Assembly (NCBI GenBank): GCA_009823505.1
Contig: VZQC01006256.1
Location: forward strand, 954,656 to 1,018,655
Length of the DNA: 64,000 nucleotides
Direction of reading: 5' to 3'
Origin: Rhizomys pruinosus
Lineage: Eukaryota; Chordata; Mammalia; Rodentia; Spalacidae
This document shows positions 1 through 11,007 of this stretch, one piece after another. The translations under genes were made by a program, and so were the position numbers. Under the pieces are notes generated by a model. It saw only the letters and a program-made list of their open reading frames with translations, made no database searches and was not told the DNA's origin. The stretch's first letter is position 1; every line of letters starts with the position of its first letter.

Positions 1-21
1 CAATGTGAACAGTATTTTAAG

Positions 22-226
22 AAAGATTTATTTTATTTTTTATTTTTATGTTTGTGTGCGTCTCTGCATGTATATGCCACATAGATGCAGGTGCCCATGG
101 AAGGCAGAGGAGGATGTCACAGTAAGTGGTTGTGAGATGCTTAATGTGGGTGCTGGGAACTGAACTCTGGTCCTCCTCTAGAAGAGCAGCAAGCATTCCT
201 AACTTCTGAGCCATCTCTCTAGTTCC
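22..226 (-). repeat. old B2/B3-type SINE
   Basis: On the minus strand this reads as a diverged B2-family element. It has a tRNA-like head ending in the reverse complement of GGAACTAGAGAGATGGCTCAGAAG, a degenerate B box, and an A-rich tail at the left end. It lacks the 17-bp internal duplication of the young copies and has no clear target-site duplication, so it is an old insertion. Confidence 0.8.
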
Positions 227-717
227 TCAATGGCATTTGTAATGAATTTCCTTCTACACAAATTGTCTTCTGCCTCTAAATGTAGGAAGCTTTCTTTGTG
301 ACAAACAGGTGCCATGTGGCCCTGCTAAGGGGCGGGGGTGGGGGGGACGACGACGACACAGTACCCGCTGGCCTCAACTGTAGGGAACTGGCCTCTTGGT
401 ACAGACACTGGCTGGCTATTTCTGTAGCTCGGCCTGAGAGGCATCTCCACCTCAGGCCCTTAGCCTGGGACAATGAGACACATTTCTCACTCTTGGCCGT
501 GACTTCCCACCTGCCCAGAAACTGCTGACCCCTGGACAGGAATCTCAGGCTGATGGCTGATGGCCTATCTTCGGCCTATGTCCACTCACAATTCACACCA
601 GCTATCCAGATTGGTGGTCCACACTGGGACCTCTTTTCAACCCACTGGCCACCCGAATGAAATTCAGGCCTGCTTTGGCCTGTATGTGCGCAAAAATTAA
701 AAAAAAAAAAAAAAAAG
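227..717. other. unique sequence, no gene seen
   Basis: I see no exon-like or repeat structure here beyond a G-run next to a short GAC-type repeat near 333-358. An A-run occupies about 697-716. Open frames in this stretch are short and do not resemble a known family. Confidence 0.5.
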
Positions 718-990
718 ATGGCCGGGAATTCTGTAATGATGTTAATGGAGAATTCAATTTATTGTCCGCTACAGCCTGCTTTTATAAGCCAAAGGACGTC
801 AGTTCCCAGAGCCATCACAGCCCCCGCTCCCCCCCCCCCGTTCTCCACTGCACACTGCCGCCCCACCCAGCATCATGCACCTAGGCCACGCTGATTGCTC
901 CTCCTTGGGGCGGGGTCAGAGAAATCCCCTGACTCCCATCCACATGGTGCCCTGAGGGGTGCTAGCTGAGAACTAGCCCCTAGTTCAAAC
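718..990 (-). promoter_or_regulatory. TATA/CRE/AATAAA cluster, possible solo LTR
   Basis: On the minus strand the order is a CCCCGCCCC GC box (around 908-916), a CRE-like TGACGTCC (around 796-803), a TATAAAAGC box (around 780-788), then AATAAA about 14 bases further on. A poly-signal this close to a TATA box is typical of retroviral LTR U3-R boundaries. I cannot name a family, and no internal retroviral sequence lies beside it. The alternative is a chance cluster in unique DNA. Confidence 0.35.
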
Positions 991-1363
991 TGGATCTTCC
1001 TACATCTAAATTTTCACTTACTTTACCAGAAATAGATCTTTGGAGTGGAAAGATGTGACTCTTTTGACGTATATTCCCAGGCTTATTTCAAGATAAATTA
1101 TGTCATTTATACATTAACGGAGAACGAGAGAATGAGCGCATACTCCTTTCACTACTTGCTCTAGAACACTGAATTACTATTTAACCTGCCAAGTTGGTAA
1201 GTAAAATGTCATATGTATATGCATTTCCTGTGGAGTAGCATTGTCATTTGTATTAACTCATTTCACTGCTTTGTTAGTCTTTGCTTTATTAGTTTGTAAA
1301 AATTATCTTTTTATCATCAGCCTTTATACTACTTGCAGAACTTAGATATTTCCAATTTGTCAT
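991..1363. other. unique sequence, no gene seen
   Basis: AT-rich sequence with no recognisable gene or repeat. It ends at the target site of the next B2. Confidence 0.5.
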
Positions 1364-1377
1364 TGATCTTTTAAATT

Positions 1378-1631
1378 AAAAAAAATTTTTTTTTAATTTT
1401 ATTTATTTCTGTATGTGTATGAATGTACTGTCTGCATGCAGGTTTGTGCACCCGTGTCGTGCAATGCTGAGGAGGTCAGAAGAGGGCGTCGGATTCCCCT
1501 GGAACTGGAGTTCTCCTGGAATTGGAGTTTCGGACGGTTCTCGGCTGCCATGTGGGTTCTAGGGATCGAACTCGGGTCCTCTGCAAGAGCGGTTGGCATG
1601 CTCTTAACCACTAGGCCATCTCTCCAGTCCC
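1378..1631 (-). repeat. young B2 SINE with 17-bp internal duplication
   Basis: This is a full-length B2 on the minus strand, with a tRNA-like head at the right end and a T-rich (A-tail) left end. A perfect 14-bp target-site duplication, TGATCTTTTAAATT, lies at 1364-1377 and 1632-1645. The body carries two tandem versions of an AACTCCARTTCCAGGRG unit. It belongs to the group with TTTC after the duplicated block and a TTTCTG tail junction. Confidence 0.95.
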
Positions 1632-1645
1632 TGATCTTTTAAATT

Positions 1646-1996
1646 TTATTCATTCAATACAAATTATTTTTGGACTAAATTATGAACTGGGCTCTGGGAT
1701 ACACTGAATTATTGTAGTAAAATAATTGCCCTGGGATCATGAGGCTTGTCAGATGATTCTTGTCAGAGCAAGAAACATTGAGCTTTAAATACAGGTACAG
1801 ATGTTTATGAAGGCAGAAGAGCAATGGTCTGACATGGCAGAGTCACATGTATATTTTGGAGAAGTGACCAACAGGGAGAAAATCAAACATCTTTGTGAAT
1901 AGTGTTTAAATATCCAAGTTGTTCAGAAGTCTTTCTCCACTGATATGTACCAATGTTGTCTTCTAAGTAGTTCACCTATAATTTTGTAAGTTAATT
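1646..1996. other. unique sequence, no gene seen
   Basis: No coding or RNA gene signal. This is ordinary AT-rich spacer between two SINEs. Confidence 0.5.
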
Positions 1997-2166
1997 TTTT
2001 ATTAAACTGATTGATTTTGTATGTGTGCGTGTGTACAAGGACTATATTTGGCCAGCGGACACTTGCAGGAGTCGGTTCTTTCCTTCTACCATGGTTCTTT
2101 GGGACTGAACTCAGGTTGCCAGGCCTGGTCCAAGGTGCCTTTATCTGCTGAGCCATCTCACCAGCC
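1997..2166 (-). repeat. B3/B2-type SINE, diverged
   Basis: The minus strand begins with a tRNA-like GGCTGGTGAGATGGCTCAGC head at 2147-2166 and continues through a B3-like body. It is diverged, lacks the 17-bp duplication, and has no clear target-site duplication. Confidence 0.75.
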
Positions 2167-2224
2167 TTTAAAAAAAAATAAAAAATGTTATTTAATCTAG
2201 CTGGTATGGTGGCATACCTTTAAT

Positions 2225-2349
2225 TTTATTTTATTTTTCGTATGTGTATAAGTGTACTGTCTGCATGTAGGTCTGTGCACCCGTGTCGTGCAATGCTGCG
2301 GAGGTCAGAAGAGGGTCTCGGATTCCCCTGGAACTGGAGTTCTCCTGGA
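2225..2349 (-). repeat. B2 SINE truncated at assembly gap
   Basis: This is the tail-proximal half of a minus-strand B2 with the 17-bp duplication. It stops at the 'n' at 2350. Its left edge is the target-site duplication in the host B1. Confidence 0.85.
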
Positions 2350-2350
2350 N
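2350..2350. other. assembly gap placeholder (n)
   Basis: A single undetermined base interrupts a B2. The ~40 bases after it are not B2, so real sequence is probably missing or misjoined here. Confidence 0.85.
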
Positions 2351-2388
2351 GCTACTCCACTCTTCTCTGTGCTTCCCAACTTCTTTTT

Positions 2389-2631
2389 AAATTTTTTTTT
2401 ATTTTATTTATTTTTGTATGTGTATGAATGTACTGTCTGCATGCAGGTGTGTGCACCCGTGTTGCGCAATACCGCGGTCAGAAGAGGGTCTCGGATTCCC
2501 CTGGAACTGGAGTTCTCCTGGAATTGGAGTTACAGACGGTTCTCAGCTGCCATGTGAGTGCTGGGGATCGAACTCGGGTCCTCTGCAAGAGCAGTCGGTG
2601 CTCTTAACCGCTAAGCTATCTCTCCAGCTCC
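2389..2631 (-). repeat. young B2 SINE with 17-bp internal duplication
   Basis: This is a full-length minus-strand B2 ending at the tRNA-like head (2631), beside the right-hand copy of the 17-bp target-site duplication. It has the TTAC variant after the duplicated block and a TTTTTG tail junction. Only one member of the 2225-2631 pair has its own flanking duplication at each side. Confidence 0.9.
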
Positions 2632-2724
2632 GGTGGCATACCTTTAATCTTGGCACTTGGGAGGTAGAAGCAGGCAGCCTGGTCTACTTAGTGAGTTCCA
2701 GGCTAGCTTGTGCTGCAGGGAGGT

Positions 2725-3590
2725 GCTGAATAAACATGACCCTCCAAAAGATTTAAAAATTTAATGTGAAGTTTAGTATAAAGTGTAGCCTTCATTTAAC
2801 TAATTGGCCCAGTATCATGCTTTCCTTTCCCATGTATTTGTAATGATAATTTTAACATATATTATTTTATGCACCAGAAATATTTTTAGGTAGTCTATTT
2901 TTTGTAGACATCTGGTCAATTCTTAGTCTTTTTGGTATCATTTTAATTGTTATGGAAATAATAATTACTGATATTGCTGTAGTTATTCCAGGGATGAGGT
3001 GCAAACCCATGTCTCCCACTTCTTTCTATTAACGTAATTATTTCTTTTACTTTGGAAATATTTGAATCCTATATGTAACCAAATTTTATAACTATTTTGT
3101 TTTGCTGGATTTGGGGGGGGGGTGTTATTAAGTGTATAATGTGATTTTGGAGTTCCATACATTTAATGATACATTATAAGTTTGTACATATTTGGAATTC
3201 AAATGTACATGATTTAAATATGTTCATATTCATATGTATTATTATTCTCCTAATAACATATAGAAAGGTCCTTGAATGGAGAAAATATAGAGAATGGAAT
3301 TCATAATACCATGAGGTAAAGAGGTTGCTTTTCAACTATATCTTTTTTTCTATGTGTATTAGAAAAAAGGTTATTGTTTGTCAATAGATATCCTTAACAT
3401 TTATTGATAGGTTACAAATAAGTGTTTTATGTCTTAAAAATACTTGAATGATTACTATATATATTAACTATATTAACTATATTTATTAACTGATATCTTC
3501 ATTCAATTTTTAATATGCTATTATTTTAGCATTGAAAAGTGTATTTATTTCCTCTTGAGCCTACTTAATCTTTAAAATATTTTTATTTGA
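2725..3590. other. AT-rich unique sequence, no gene seen
   Basis: Strongly AT-rich sequence with a G-run near 3112-3122. I recognise no exon or repeat family. Part could be very old LINE sequence, but I cannot support that by eye. Confidence 0.5.
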
Positions 3591-3800
3591 GGCTGGAGAG
3601 ACAGCTCACCAGTTAAGAGCACTGGCTGCTTTTGCAGAGGACCTGGGTTTGAATCCCAGCACCCACATGACAGCTAACAACTATTTGTAACTTCAGTTCC
3701 AGGGGATCCAACCCCATTTTCTGACCTCCACAGGCATTGCAGAACATAGATGCACCTACCCACATACAGATAATACAGTCATACACATAAAATAAAAAGA
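3591..3800 (+). repeat. B2 SINE, older type
   Basis: A plus-strand B2 starts GGCTGGAGAGACAGCTCACC and has a recognisable B box (GGGTTTGAATCC). It ends in an A-rich tail (AAATAAAAAG). It lacks the 17-bp duplication, so it predates the young subfamily. Confidence 0.9.
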
Positions 3801-3818
3801 ATACTTTAAATATTAAAA

Positions 3819-3973
3819 AAATATATTTTTTGTCTTTTTGAGACAGGGTCTCCCTGTAGCCCCAGCTGTCCTGGAGCTCACTTTGTAGACCAGGCTGGCC
3901 TTGAACTCACAGAGATCCACCTGCCTCTGCCTCCCAAGTGCTAGGATTAGAGTCGTGTGCCACCACGCCCGGC
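3819..3973 (-). repeat. B1 SINE with target-site duplication
   Basis: A complete minus-strand B1 runs from TTTTTGTCTTTTTGAGACAG to CCACGCCCGGC. The target-site duplication AAATATTAAAA is at 3808-3818 and 3974-3984. It shows the window's characteristic B1 3' sequence (CAGCTGGGG on the sense strand, tail after AAAAGAC). Confidence 0.93.
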
Positions 3974-3984
3974 AAATATTAAAA

Positions 3985-4574
3985 TATTTTTAATTGATCA
4001 TTCTGGGGTTAAGTGATAGTTTCATAAACAAATATTCCTATTTTTGTTTTCTCTTTTCTAATCCTTATACCTCAACTATTTCATTACATTGATTACAGTT
4101 TCTAGAATATTCACCATTTGTAACTATGAATTCTTGCCTTTCTCTTAATTTTACCAGTGATGCTGCTTATAGGTAGCCATTAACCATAAAACAGCCTTTC
4201 AGTTTTGAGACAGTTTAATCAGACTATATTAGATTGGGAACTTCCTGTTCCTTATATCCTACAATTTTTAGAGGAATAGATATCAAGCCTAGCAATTAAT
4301 TCTTCTTATTTACCAAGATGATTGTATTTTAATTGAACTGATACATATTATATACTTCCTAGCATTAATTTCTTTATAAGTAGTTATAAATAACTATTCT
4401 TTTAGTATTTCAGTGGCTAAAGCTTGCCAGTACACTTTAGAATTTTATGACAATCTGAAAAAGCAGGATTAGTTTACAGATCTGGTATTAATATTAAACA
4501 TGTATATTGACAATGATTCTGTCTGTGTTGAATATTTGAAATAATGGATCGCTTTTACTGTTCTTCATTAACAT
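3985..4574. other. AT-rich unique sequence, no gene seen
   Basis: No gene, RNA or repeat that I can name. Confidence 0.5.
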
Positions 4575-4588
4575 CTAATATGCATTTT

Positions 4589-4737
4589 CTTTTTTTTTTT
4601 TTTTTGTTCTTTTTGAGACAGGGTCTTCCTGTAGCCCCAGCTGTCCTGGAATTCACTCTGTAGACCAGGGTGGCCTTTAACTCACAAAGATCCGCCTGCC
4701 TCTGCTGGGATTAAAGGCATGCGCTACCATGCCTGGC
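4589..4737 (-). repeat. B1 SINE, 11-bp deletion subtype
   Basis: A minus-strand B1 has a perfect 14-bp target-site duplication CTAATATGCATTTT (4575-4588 and 4738-4751). Compared with other copies it lacks the 11 bases CCTCCCAAGTG near its 5' end. The B1 at 14669-15065 shares this deletion, so it marks a B1 sublineage. Confidence 0.93.
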
Positions 4738-4773
4738 CTAATATGCATTTTTAACTGACAAGATTAAACATTG

Positions 4774-4990
4774 TATCAGTCATCTATTGCTCTGTAAGAA
4801 ACTGACCAAAACATGGTAGCCAAGAAAAACTGTTACAGTCACCTATGATTCTGAAGAGCATAGACCTAGGCTGGGCTTAGCAGGATATTTTTTCTGTTGG
4901 TTTCACCCAAGGGTACACATTATACAGTTGTCAGCTGTGGATCTGCCTAGCTGATCTAGAAGATCTGGGGGGCGGTGTGGATAACCATTA
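4774..4990 (-). repeat. old MLT1-like MaLR LTR fragment
   Basis: The plus strand reads like the reverse complement of an MLT1 LTR 3' end. It starts TGTATCAGTCATCTATTGCT, followed by a degenerate version of the usual block with a GGCTGGGCTTAGC motif. It is diverged and truncated. The assignment is from remembered family patterns. Confidence 0.6.
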
Positions 4991-5321
4991 CCATGTCATT
5001 GTTTTTGATGAAGGAAATGACAAAATCCCATTGCAAAGGAAAATAAATGAAAGAGTGGGGAAGCTGCCGCAGACTTTACAATTGTCTGCAAATTGGTGTT
5101 ACAATTAAAAAATATAAAAAGTGCATTGTAAAAAGTAAAGAAACAGGGATACTGTCCAGTTCTGATAGGATATGGCAGTGAACTCTTTCGCATATTGCTG
5201 ATAGGTCTATTACCAGTCTAATTGAAATGATTTAATATTGTATTTGGTGAGTGGTACAACATGAATAGATTTTGACCTAGTTTTTTAGAGCTTGGCATTT
5301 ATTAGAAGGAAATAGAGTTTT
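4991..5321. other. unique sequence, no gene seen
   Basis: No gene or repeat recognised up to the AC microsatellite. Confidence 0.45.
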
Positions 5322-5342
5322 ACACACACACACACACACACA
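5322..5342. repeat. (AC)n microsatellite
   Basis: A pure AC dinucleotide run of about 10 units. Confidence 0.95.
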
Positions 5343-5547
5343 ATATTACATGCAAGGGTTTTTATGTACAGAATTATTTACAAATAAAAATCCAGTCACA
5401 ATCTAAATGTCAATTAGAAGAATTCATGTCAGCAGACAGCATTTCTACAGAATGAAACAGATTTTTAGCATATTTTAGGATATGAAATTAAGCCTGAAAA
5501 GTGCAATCAGTATGCTTATTATGATCCCGATTTTAAAAATTAATTAA

Positions 5548-5734
5548 TTAAATTTTTGTATCTCTGTGTGTGAGCACAGGTATGTGCCACAGCACACATG
5601 TGGAGTCAGGACAATCTGATCTGTGGGAGTAGAAGTTTGCTCTCTCCTTCCATCATGTGGGTCCCAGGGATTGAACTCAAGTTGTCTGGTTTGGTTGCAA
5701 ACACCTTCACCCACTGAGCCATCTTGCCTGCCCC
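5548..5734 (-). repeat. B3-type SINE
   Basis: The minus strand starts with a tRNA-like GGGGCAGGCAAGATGGCTCA head and continues as a diverged B3/B2 body. The A-rich tail is at the left end. No clear target-site duplication. Confidence 0.75.
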
Positions 5735-7047
5735 ATGATCCTGTGTAATATTATAAATGCTTATATAGTTTGCATATCCAGTCTATGTATAAACTGGAAA
5801 GACATATGTGGGCATAGGCATAGCACTGTCAGTTATTTCTGAGTGGTGATCAGGTTACTGGATGTTTTATTGTGGTTATTGGCACCATGGTTAGCATGTG
5901 GGCTGACCTGGACGCTCATGCATAAGACAGGGTTGACCTTAACACCATCCCATGTTCTGTGATAGTCGCACCTTTCCCATGAGTCCTTTGGTCTCCTGAG
6001 GGCTTTCATCCTCATCACAGCAGCTGATGGTGATGTCCTGTCATTAGGATTCCATCGTCTATGTTTTCTTCTGTTGCTCTTCTTACATCTCTGACCTGCA
6101 TCTTGAATGGTGCATGGGGTCCCTTTTCATTTATTTCCACCTCCAGTCCCCCTCCAAGTATTCTGGAATCTGAACCTGTCAATGTAACAGTCTATTAAGT
6201 ATCTATGGATCATAGAGACGGAGTGTTGCCATATACAGAAGAAGACAGGGCCTGGAACAGACCAAGGATATTTAAAGAATTCTGCTTTGTTGCTGTCATG
6301 CCCCCCATTTTCAACATAAGTGGATTATGTCGAGAAAGGATCTAATACTTAAGAACAGTAAAATTTGCTTTACAGTGAAGCATATGCTATATATTAATAA
6401 TTCATTAAATAACATGACAATGTGGCTAGCCAGGAAATGAGCACAATATCAAAATAGCAATAAGTGTAAATATTCTGAGATATCTCTAGCAACTGTAATA
6501 TGGTCTCAAATACCTGTGATTTCTATTGATTACCAAGTGGTAAAATTGCCAGAACTTGTGATGGGTTCTTTGCATTCATAATTGGAGAAGGTGCTCATTG
6601 TTTGTTGGAGGTTGATGAGGATGCGCTTGTAATTGTTTCCCTGTTGTAGTTAAAGGGCTGTCGGGGCCCCATTTATGGATTACTTGGAATCAGTGGGCCT
6701 TTGACCAACAACATTGCGGTGTTTCTGCTCTTCAAAGTCTGTTTGGGCCTCTTGCCTCAGGCATCACATGGGGAGTGCCACGCCACTCTGAACCCCACTA
6801 TCTCGCCATAATACTTTCCTTCTCTTCTTCTCTACTTCCCCCAGTTTTCTGGGAAAATTGGAATATTTTCACCCTGTTAATCCAATTGATTTTTCAATGT
6901 CCAGTTTCCTAATTTTAAAGTTAATTCTTTCCTTACCTTTAGGTATCCACATCCCAACAGAGTATTTCCAGTCAGAAGAATTGTTCATGTATTCCTTTCC
7001 TCACTTTAATAGCTTCCTCTACCACAGAACATTTCCCATGATTCAGG
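5735..7047. other. unique sequence, no gene seen
   Basis: About 1.3 kb with no supported exon, RNA gene or repeat. The open frames at 5833-6018 (minus) and 6858-7058 (plus) are short and unlike any family I know. Confidence 0.5.
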
Positions 7048-7138
7048 CATTGTTCTGAAAAGGGCTTGTTTTCACAGGTGACAAAGCTTGCTCAAAGTCA
7101 CATAGCTAGCAGGCTCCAAGCCCCATCCTAGCAACCAG
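7048..7138 (-). repeat. MIR fragment
   Basis: The plus strand carries the antisense MIR pattern, including GACAAAGCTTGCTCAAAGTC and ACATAGCTAGCAGG. It is diverged and short. Confidence 0.6.
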
Positions 7139-7199
7139 TCTACATGGTGTAGCATCCAGAAGAGTTTCGTCCATCTTTTCAGAAAATTGAGCTGGTATT

Positions 7200-7511
7200 T
7201 GTTGCTTTTGTACCACTATCACCAAAATACCCAGCAGAAACAACCTAAGGGAAGAAAGGTTTGTTTGAGCCTATGATTTCAGAGAGATTTTCCTCCATCA
7301 AGGCGGTGAAGGCACACCCATGGGCACAGATTAGTCTGTGGTAGTCCGAGCTTTGATCAACTGTTATTCACATAGTTGTAGACAGGAGGCTTCAAGTAGG
7401 GACAGCAAAGAGGCCTGGACATAATCTTTAAAGGTCTATCCCTAGTGGTCAACTTCTGTCAGCCATGACCCACCTCCTAAAGGCTTCCCAGCTTTGGAAA
7501 TCTGACCATAG
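7200..7511 (-). repeat. MaLR LTR, diverged
   Basis: The plus strand shows the reverse complement of a rodent MaLR LTR: an ACCACTATCACCAAAATACCC start, an AAGGGAAGAAAGGTTTGTTT block, and a late GACCCACCTCCTAAAGGC block. No internal retroviral sequence is attached, so it is a solo LTR or fragment. Confidence 0.7.
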
Positions 7512-8282
7512 GCTGGGCATTGAGCACACAGCCATCTTTGGAGGATGATTATTTCAGAATCATATTTTGCTTACTCAGCTGGTCGATTTCTGAACCTACA
7601 CACGGGTGCTGGTTTTTATCATCTTATGGGCTCAGGCTTCTGGGAACCTCTAAGAGAAAGCCAGTACAAGATGAGAAAGACTGAAGCAAAGGCTTCCAGA
7701 GAGGCATGAAAGAGCATATCCTGGCTGTTCTACACCCAGGGGAGCCTGCACTCTGTGTTCCATTGGAAGCATCTGCTCCACTGCCACAGGCTCTTTGAGG
7801 CTTTTCCTACCTGCCTTCTGTTGGTTTCTGCTACTCACTTCCCAAAGCATCACTAGTTATAGACCTGTATTACATCTAAGGAAGGGAGCACGTGTTACTA
7901 GTAATGCGTTGTCACTATGGGACAGGACTTACCCTTCTCCCAGCTCTTGTCCTAAGGCCACCCTAGGACAAGAACTGTGGTGGAAGTGACTTTGGGGAAT
8001 AAGGTGCTTGAAGGTGACTCTGCAAATGTCACCTCTATGCCTCAGGTCACCGGGAGCATACTACCTCCCTGTGTTTCTGCTGTGGCCGTCAGAAGCATAC
8101 ATACCTCCTCTCAGCCACACTTTGTAGGACAAAGGGCCCTTTGTTGCCCATGAAACTTTATTTGTTGCATTTGTCTCCCTGTATTTCCAAGTTACTGTGT
8201 ATCTCCTGGAATTATGTACCAGGAGAGGACAGATGGTTTATGGCCATCACTACACTATTGATGTTTGGTGGCTCAGAGACGT

Positions 8283-8284
<2 letters not shown>
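7512..8284. other. unique sequence, no gene seen
   Basis: No supported gene or repeat before the GT microsatellite. Confidence 0.5.
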
Positions 8285-8332
<48 letters not shown>

Positions 8333-8358
8333 GTGTATGTGTATGTGTTTGTGTGTGT
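8285..8358. repeat. (GT)n microsatellite, interrupted
   Basis: About 18 perfect GT units followed by TATG-interrupted GT repeats. A long apparent reading frame through here is a repeat artefact. Confidence 0.95.
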
Positions 8359-8439
8359 CTTCTTCCATCCTAATCATTTTTGAATTGATTTGCATGTACA
8401 ATTTTTATATTTATTTATTAGCTATTTATTTAGTGTATT

Positions 8440-8766
8440 GTGTGCTGTGGTGTATGTGTGTGTATGTGTGTGCGTGCGCAATGCTTGTATATGAGTGTAC
8501 ATGCATGTGCACATGCATGAGGAGGCCAAAGCACATTGGATGTCTTCCTCAATCAATCTCTGCCTTGTTGTCTTCAAAGTATCACACTGAACTAGAAGGT
8601 TGCCATTTCAGCTATGGTGGTTGGCCAGGGAGCTCCCAGCATCCGCCTGACCACACCCCTCCACTGCTGGGATTACAGCCACATGCAGCCGTGCTTGGCC
8701 TTTTATGTGAGTGCTGGGGACTCAAACTCAGGCCCTCAGGCTTGTTACCCACTGGCCCTGATTTGA
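8440..8766 (-). repeat. B4-type composite SINE
   Basis: On the minus strand a tRNA-like head is followed by a B1-like middle (TGTAATCCCAGC) and a 3' part ending in a (CA)-rich tail, seen on the plus strand as TGTGTATGTGTGTGCG. The same element type occurs on the plus strand at 38598. I am confident it is a rodent composite SINE, less so of the exact name. Confidence 0.7.
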
Positions 8767-8769
8767 ATT

Positions 8770-10587
8770 TTAAGTCAGCCTCTTATTTCTACCATCAAAA
8801 ATGCTGACCCATAAAAGAAAACACCCTTCACTCTATTGGTATTGGAAGCAGTCTCCAATCTTTAAGCAGTAAAAGGTTTTATCCTAATCTTCCACTCTTG
8901 AAGTTTGTCGTCTTGTCACTAAATGCAGGTTCTCCCTTAAGGATTCAGGCTTCATTTTATTTATCCCTGGGTAACCTGGACAGGTGAAATTGGTCATCTG
9001 TAAACACTCAACTCCAGAGTGTGGCTTTTCACCAGGCTATGGAACACCAAAACTTGAGTGATTTGGGAAGACGTGGGTAATAGAGTATAGACATCAAAGT
9101 AGTTTTATCGGTCTGAATTTTTTCTCAAAATGAAAGAAATTCAACTCAAACCTGCCAAAGCAAAAGAAGTAACATTTTGGCTTATGTAATAGAAAATTTG
9201 GGTGTGGTTGGATCTCGGTAGCCCCATAGTTCCATGGGGTCCCTCTCCTTTACTTCTTTCCAAGCTGCTGGCCTCTGGGAAATGATTAGCTGCCACAGCA
9301 AATGATCTCTGGCAGCATCAGGCTTGCTCAATCCAAAACTGTGACCCCAGTGAGAGAAAAATTAAAAAGGAAAAAAAACCCCTTCTGCTCCCCAATGGTC
9401 AGCTTGCTCATGTTGATGACACAGTGGACTCAAGTCTTGGGCTTCAATTTTGAACCAGTAATGGGACCATATGAGATGGGAAAGGGAGGGGAAGATGTAT
9501 CTGTGGGCAGATCAAAGCAGTAGATGGTCCATTGCAGTAGCATGCCCAGGAAAATGTTGGGGGAAGATGAGCAAAGAATCCATGAGGCTGAGTTGGATCA
9601 GTGGTGCTGTTGACAGTGGCTGTAGAGGTGGCGATGCTGGCAGTGTGGTGTTAATGACTGTGAGACAGCAATACATCCTCCCTTTGTTCCGGATCCGGCT
9701 CATCCCAAGACCACAATCCTGCCTCCTTAGGAGAGACGCATGATTTCCTGTGGTTCTTGCCTGTTTGGGGCAGAGCAGGGTGCACATTTGTCATACAAGA
9801 TGTCCACCATTGCCTGCGTCAGCAAGCTCCCAAAGCCTGTGGGGGCAGATCATGTGGCATCCCCGACACATACCTATGCCTGAGTGAGAAAAAAACAACC
9901 CAGCAAAACAAGCCTCCACCACCCGGACGGCAGGAAATGTGGTCAGCTTTCTCCGTGCATGGGGTTGGGGGGGGGGCAGGATGAGAGGTCACCGGCTTTC
10001 ACTAATGAAGAGGCACAGAAAGTGCTGATTTAAAGAAGAATAATAAAAAAAAGCACCCTGGGGGACATTTTATTGCACTTAGAGAATGTCCAATTTCATC
10101 CTTCATATAAAAAGGAGGAAAAAAGGGAACGTTTTGATTTTCATAAAAGTCAATAGATTAATATAAAAAGAAAGATTTCCCAGCCAAGAATGAAGCCACA
10201 GTTGTGAAGATGCGGATGCATGAGCCGGCTCCTCCAGCCTCATGTGAGCGCCTGCTTTTGGCATGCAGATCCCTTATTCTGTAAAAACTATTTCAGGAAC
10301 ACTTTGAAATGACTGCCCAGTGATGGGGGACTCATTTGGGATTTATTATAATATCATTAGGAGGTTTATATCACTTGGTATAATGTCAGACACATTGTAG
10401 CCTGTGGTTTTACGATGTGGACAAATATCACACTCAGGGATAAGATGGCTTGGAGCAAATCAGTTCCATCTGGGTCCTACCGTAAATAGGGTTTTTCCTT
10501 CTGCTATAGGAGGATAGCTCCTACCCTCATACAGCCTGTGATCTGTTCTTCAGGGACTTCCTCTTCTGTACCTCTTTCCTCTTAACC

Positions 10588-10591
<4 letters not shown>
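8770..10591. other. unique sequence, no gene seen
   Basis: About 1.8 kb without a recognised gene or repeat. Opposite-strand open frames overlap at 9471-9787, but neither has family resemblance or splice context. Possibilities include a very old retrocopy, which I cannot support. Confidence 0.5.

Positions 10592-10659
<68 letters not shown>
10592..10659. repeat. (GA)n microsatellite
   Basis: An uninterrupted AG dinucleotide run of 34 units, the longest perfect dinucleotide run in the window. Confidence 0.97.
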
Positions 10660-10661
<2 letters not shown>

Positions 10662-10664
10662 GGC

Positions 10665-10795
10665 TTTTATCATGTGCTCACCATGTGTTAGATCTTTTCA
10701 CCTCTCTTATCTCCTCACCCTCACAACAGGATTGTGCACTACAGACATTGCATAGATATTTTACAAAGAAATCAGAGACTTGATGTGGTTAACAA
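10665..10795 (-). repeat. MIR fragment
   Basis: The plus strand matches the antisense MIR pattern: CTTATCTCCTCACCCTCACA, then TTTTACAAAGAAATCAGAGACTTG in place of the usual ACAGATGAGGAAACTGAG. Diverged, as expected for an ancient mammalian SINE. Confidence 0.65.
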
Positions 10796-11007
10796 TTATA
10801 TCTTGCTTGAAGGTAGGGATCCAATGAGTGGAGAGACTGGGTACTGAGGTTCATCTGAAGTGTATTCCAAACCATGCCCTCTGTCATGGCACCTGGCTAT
10901 CCATCAGGGTCTGCGTGTCTACAAATAAAGTATGCTCAGGAGAGGAGAGAGTGGGAAATGGGAAGACCAAGATACGGTCATTGTCAGAGCAGATAGAAAC
11001 ATGATAT

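Larger units (their letters stand above)
2197..2720 (+). repeat. B1 SINE split by a B2 block
   Basis: A B1 5' part (about 2197-2224) and its continuation (2632-2720, GGCACTTGGGAGGTAGAAGC) flank a B2 block. The 17 bases GGTGGCATACCTTTAAT occur at both junctions (2208-2224 and 2632-2648), as expected for a target-site duplication made when a B2 entered this B1. The B1 copy also lacks part of its middle. Confidence 0.75.

Noticed and set aside
8265..8807. 180-codon plus-strand frame starting Cys-Val-rich
   Set aside because: GT microsatellite read through into a B4-type SINE.
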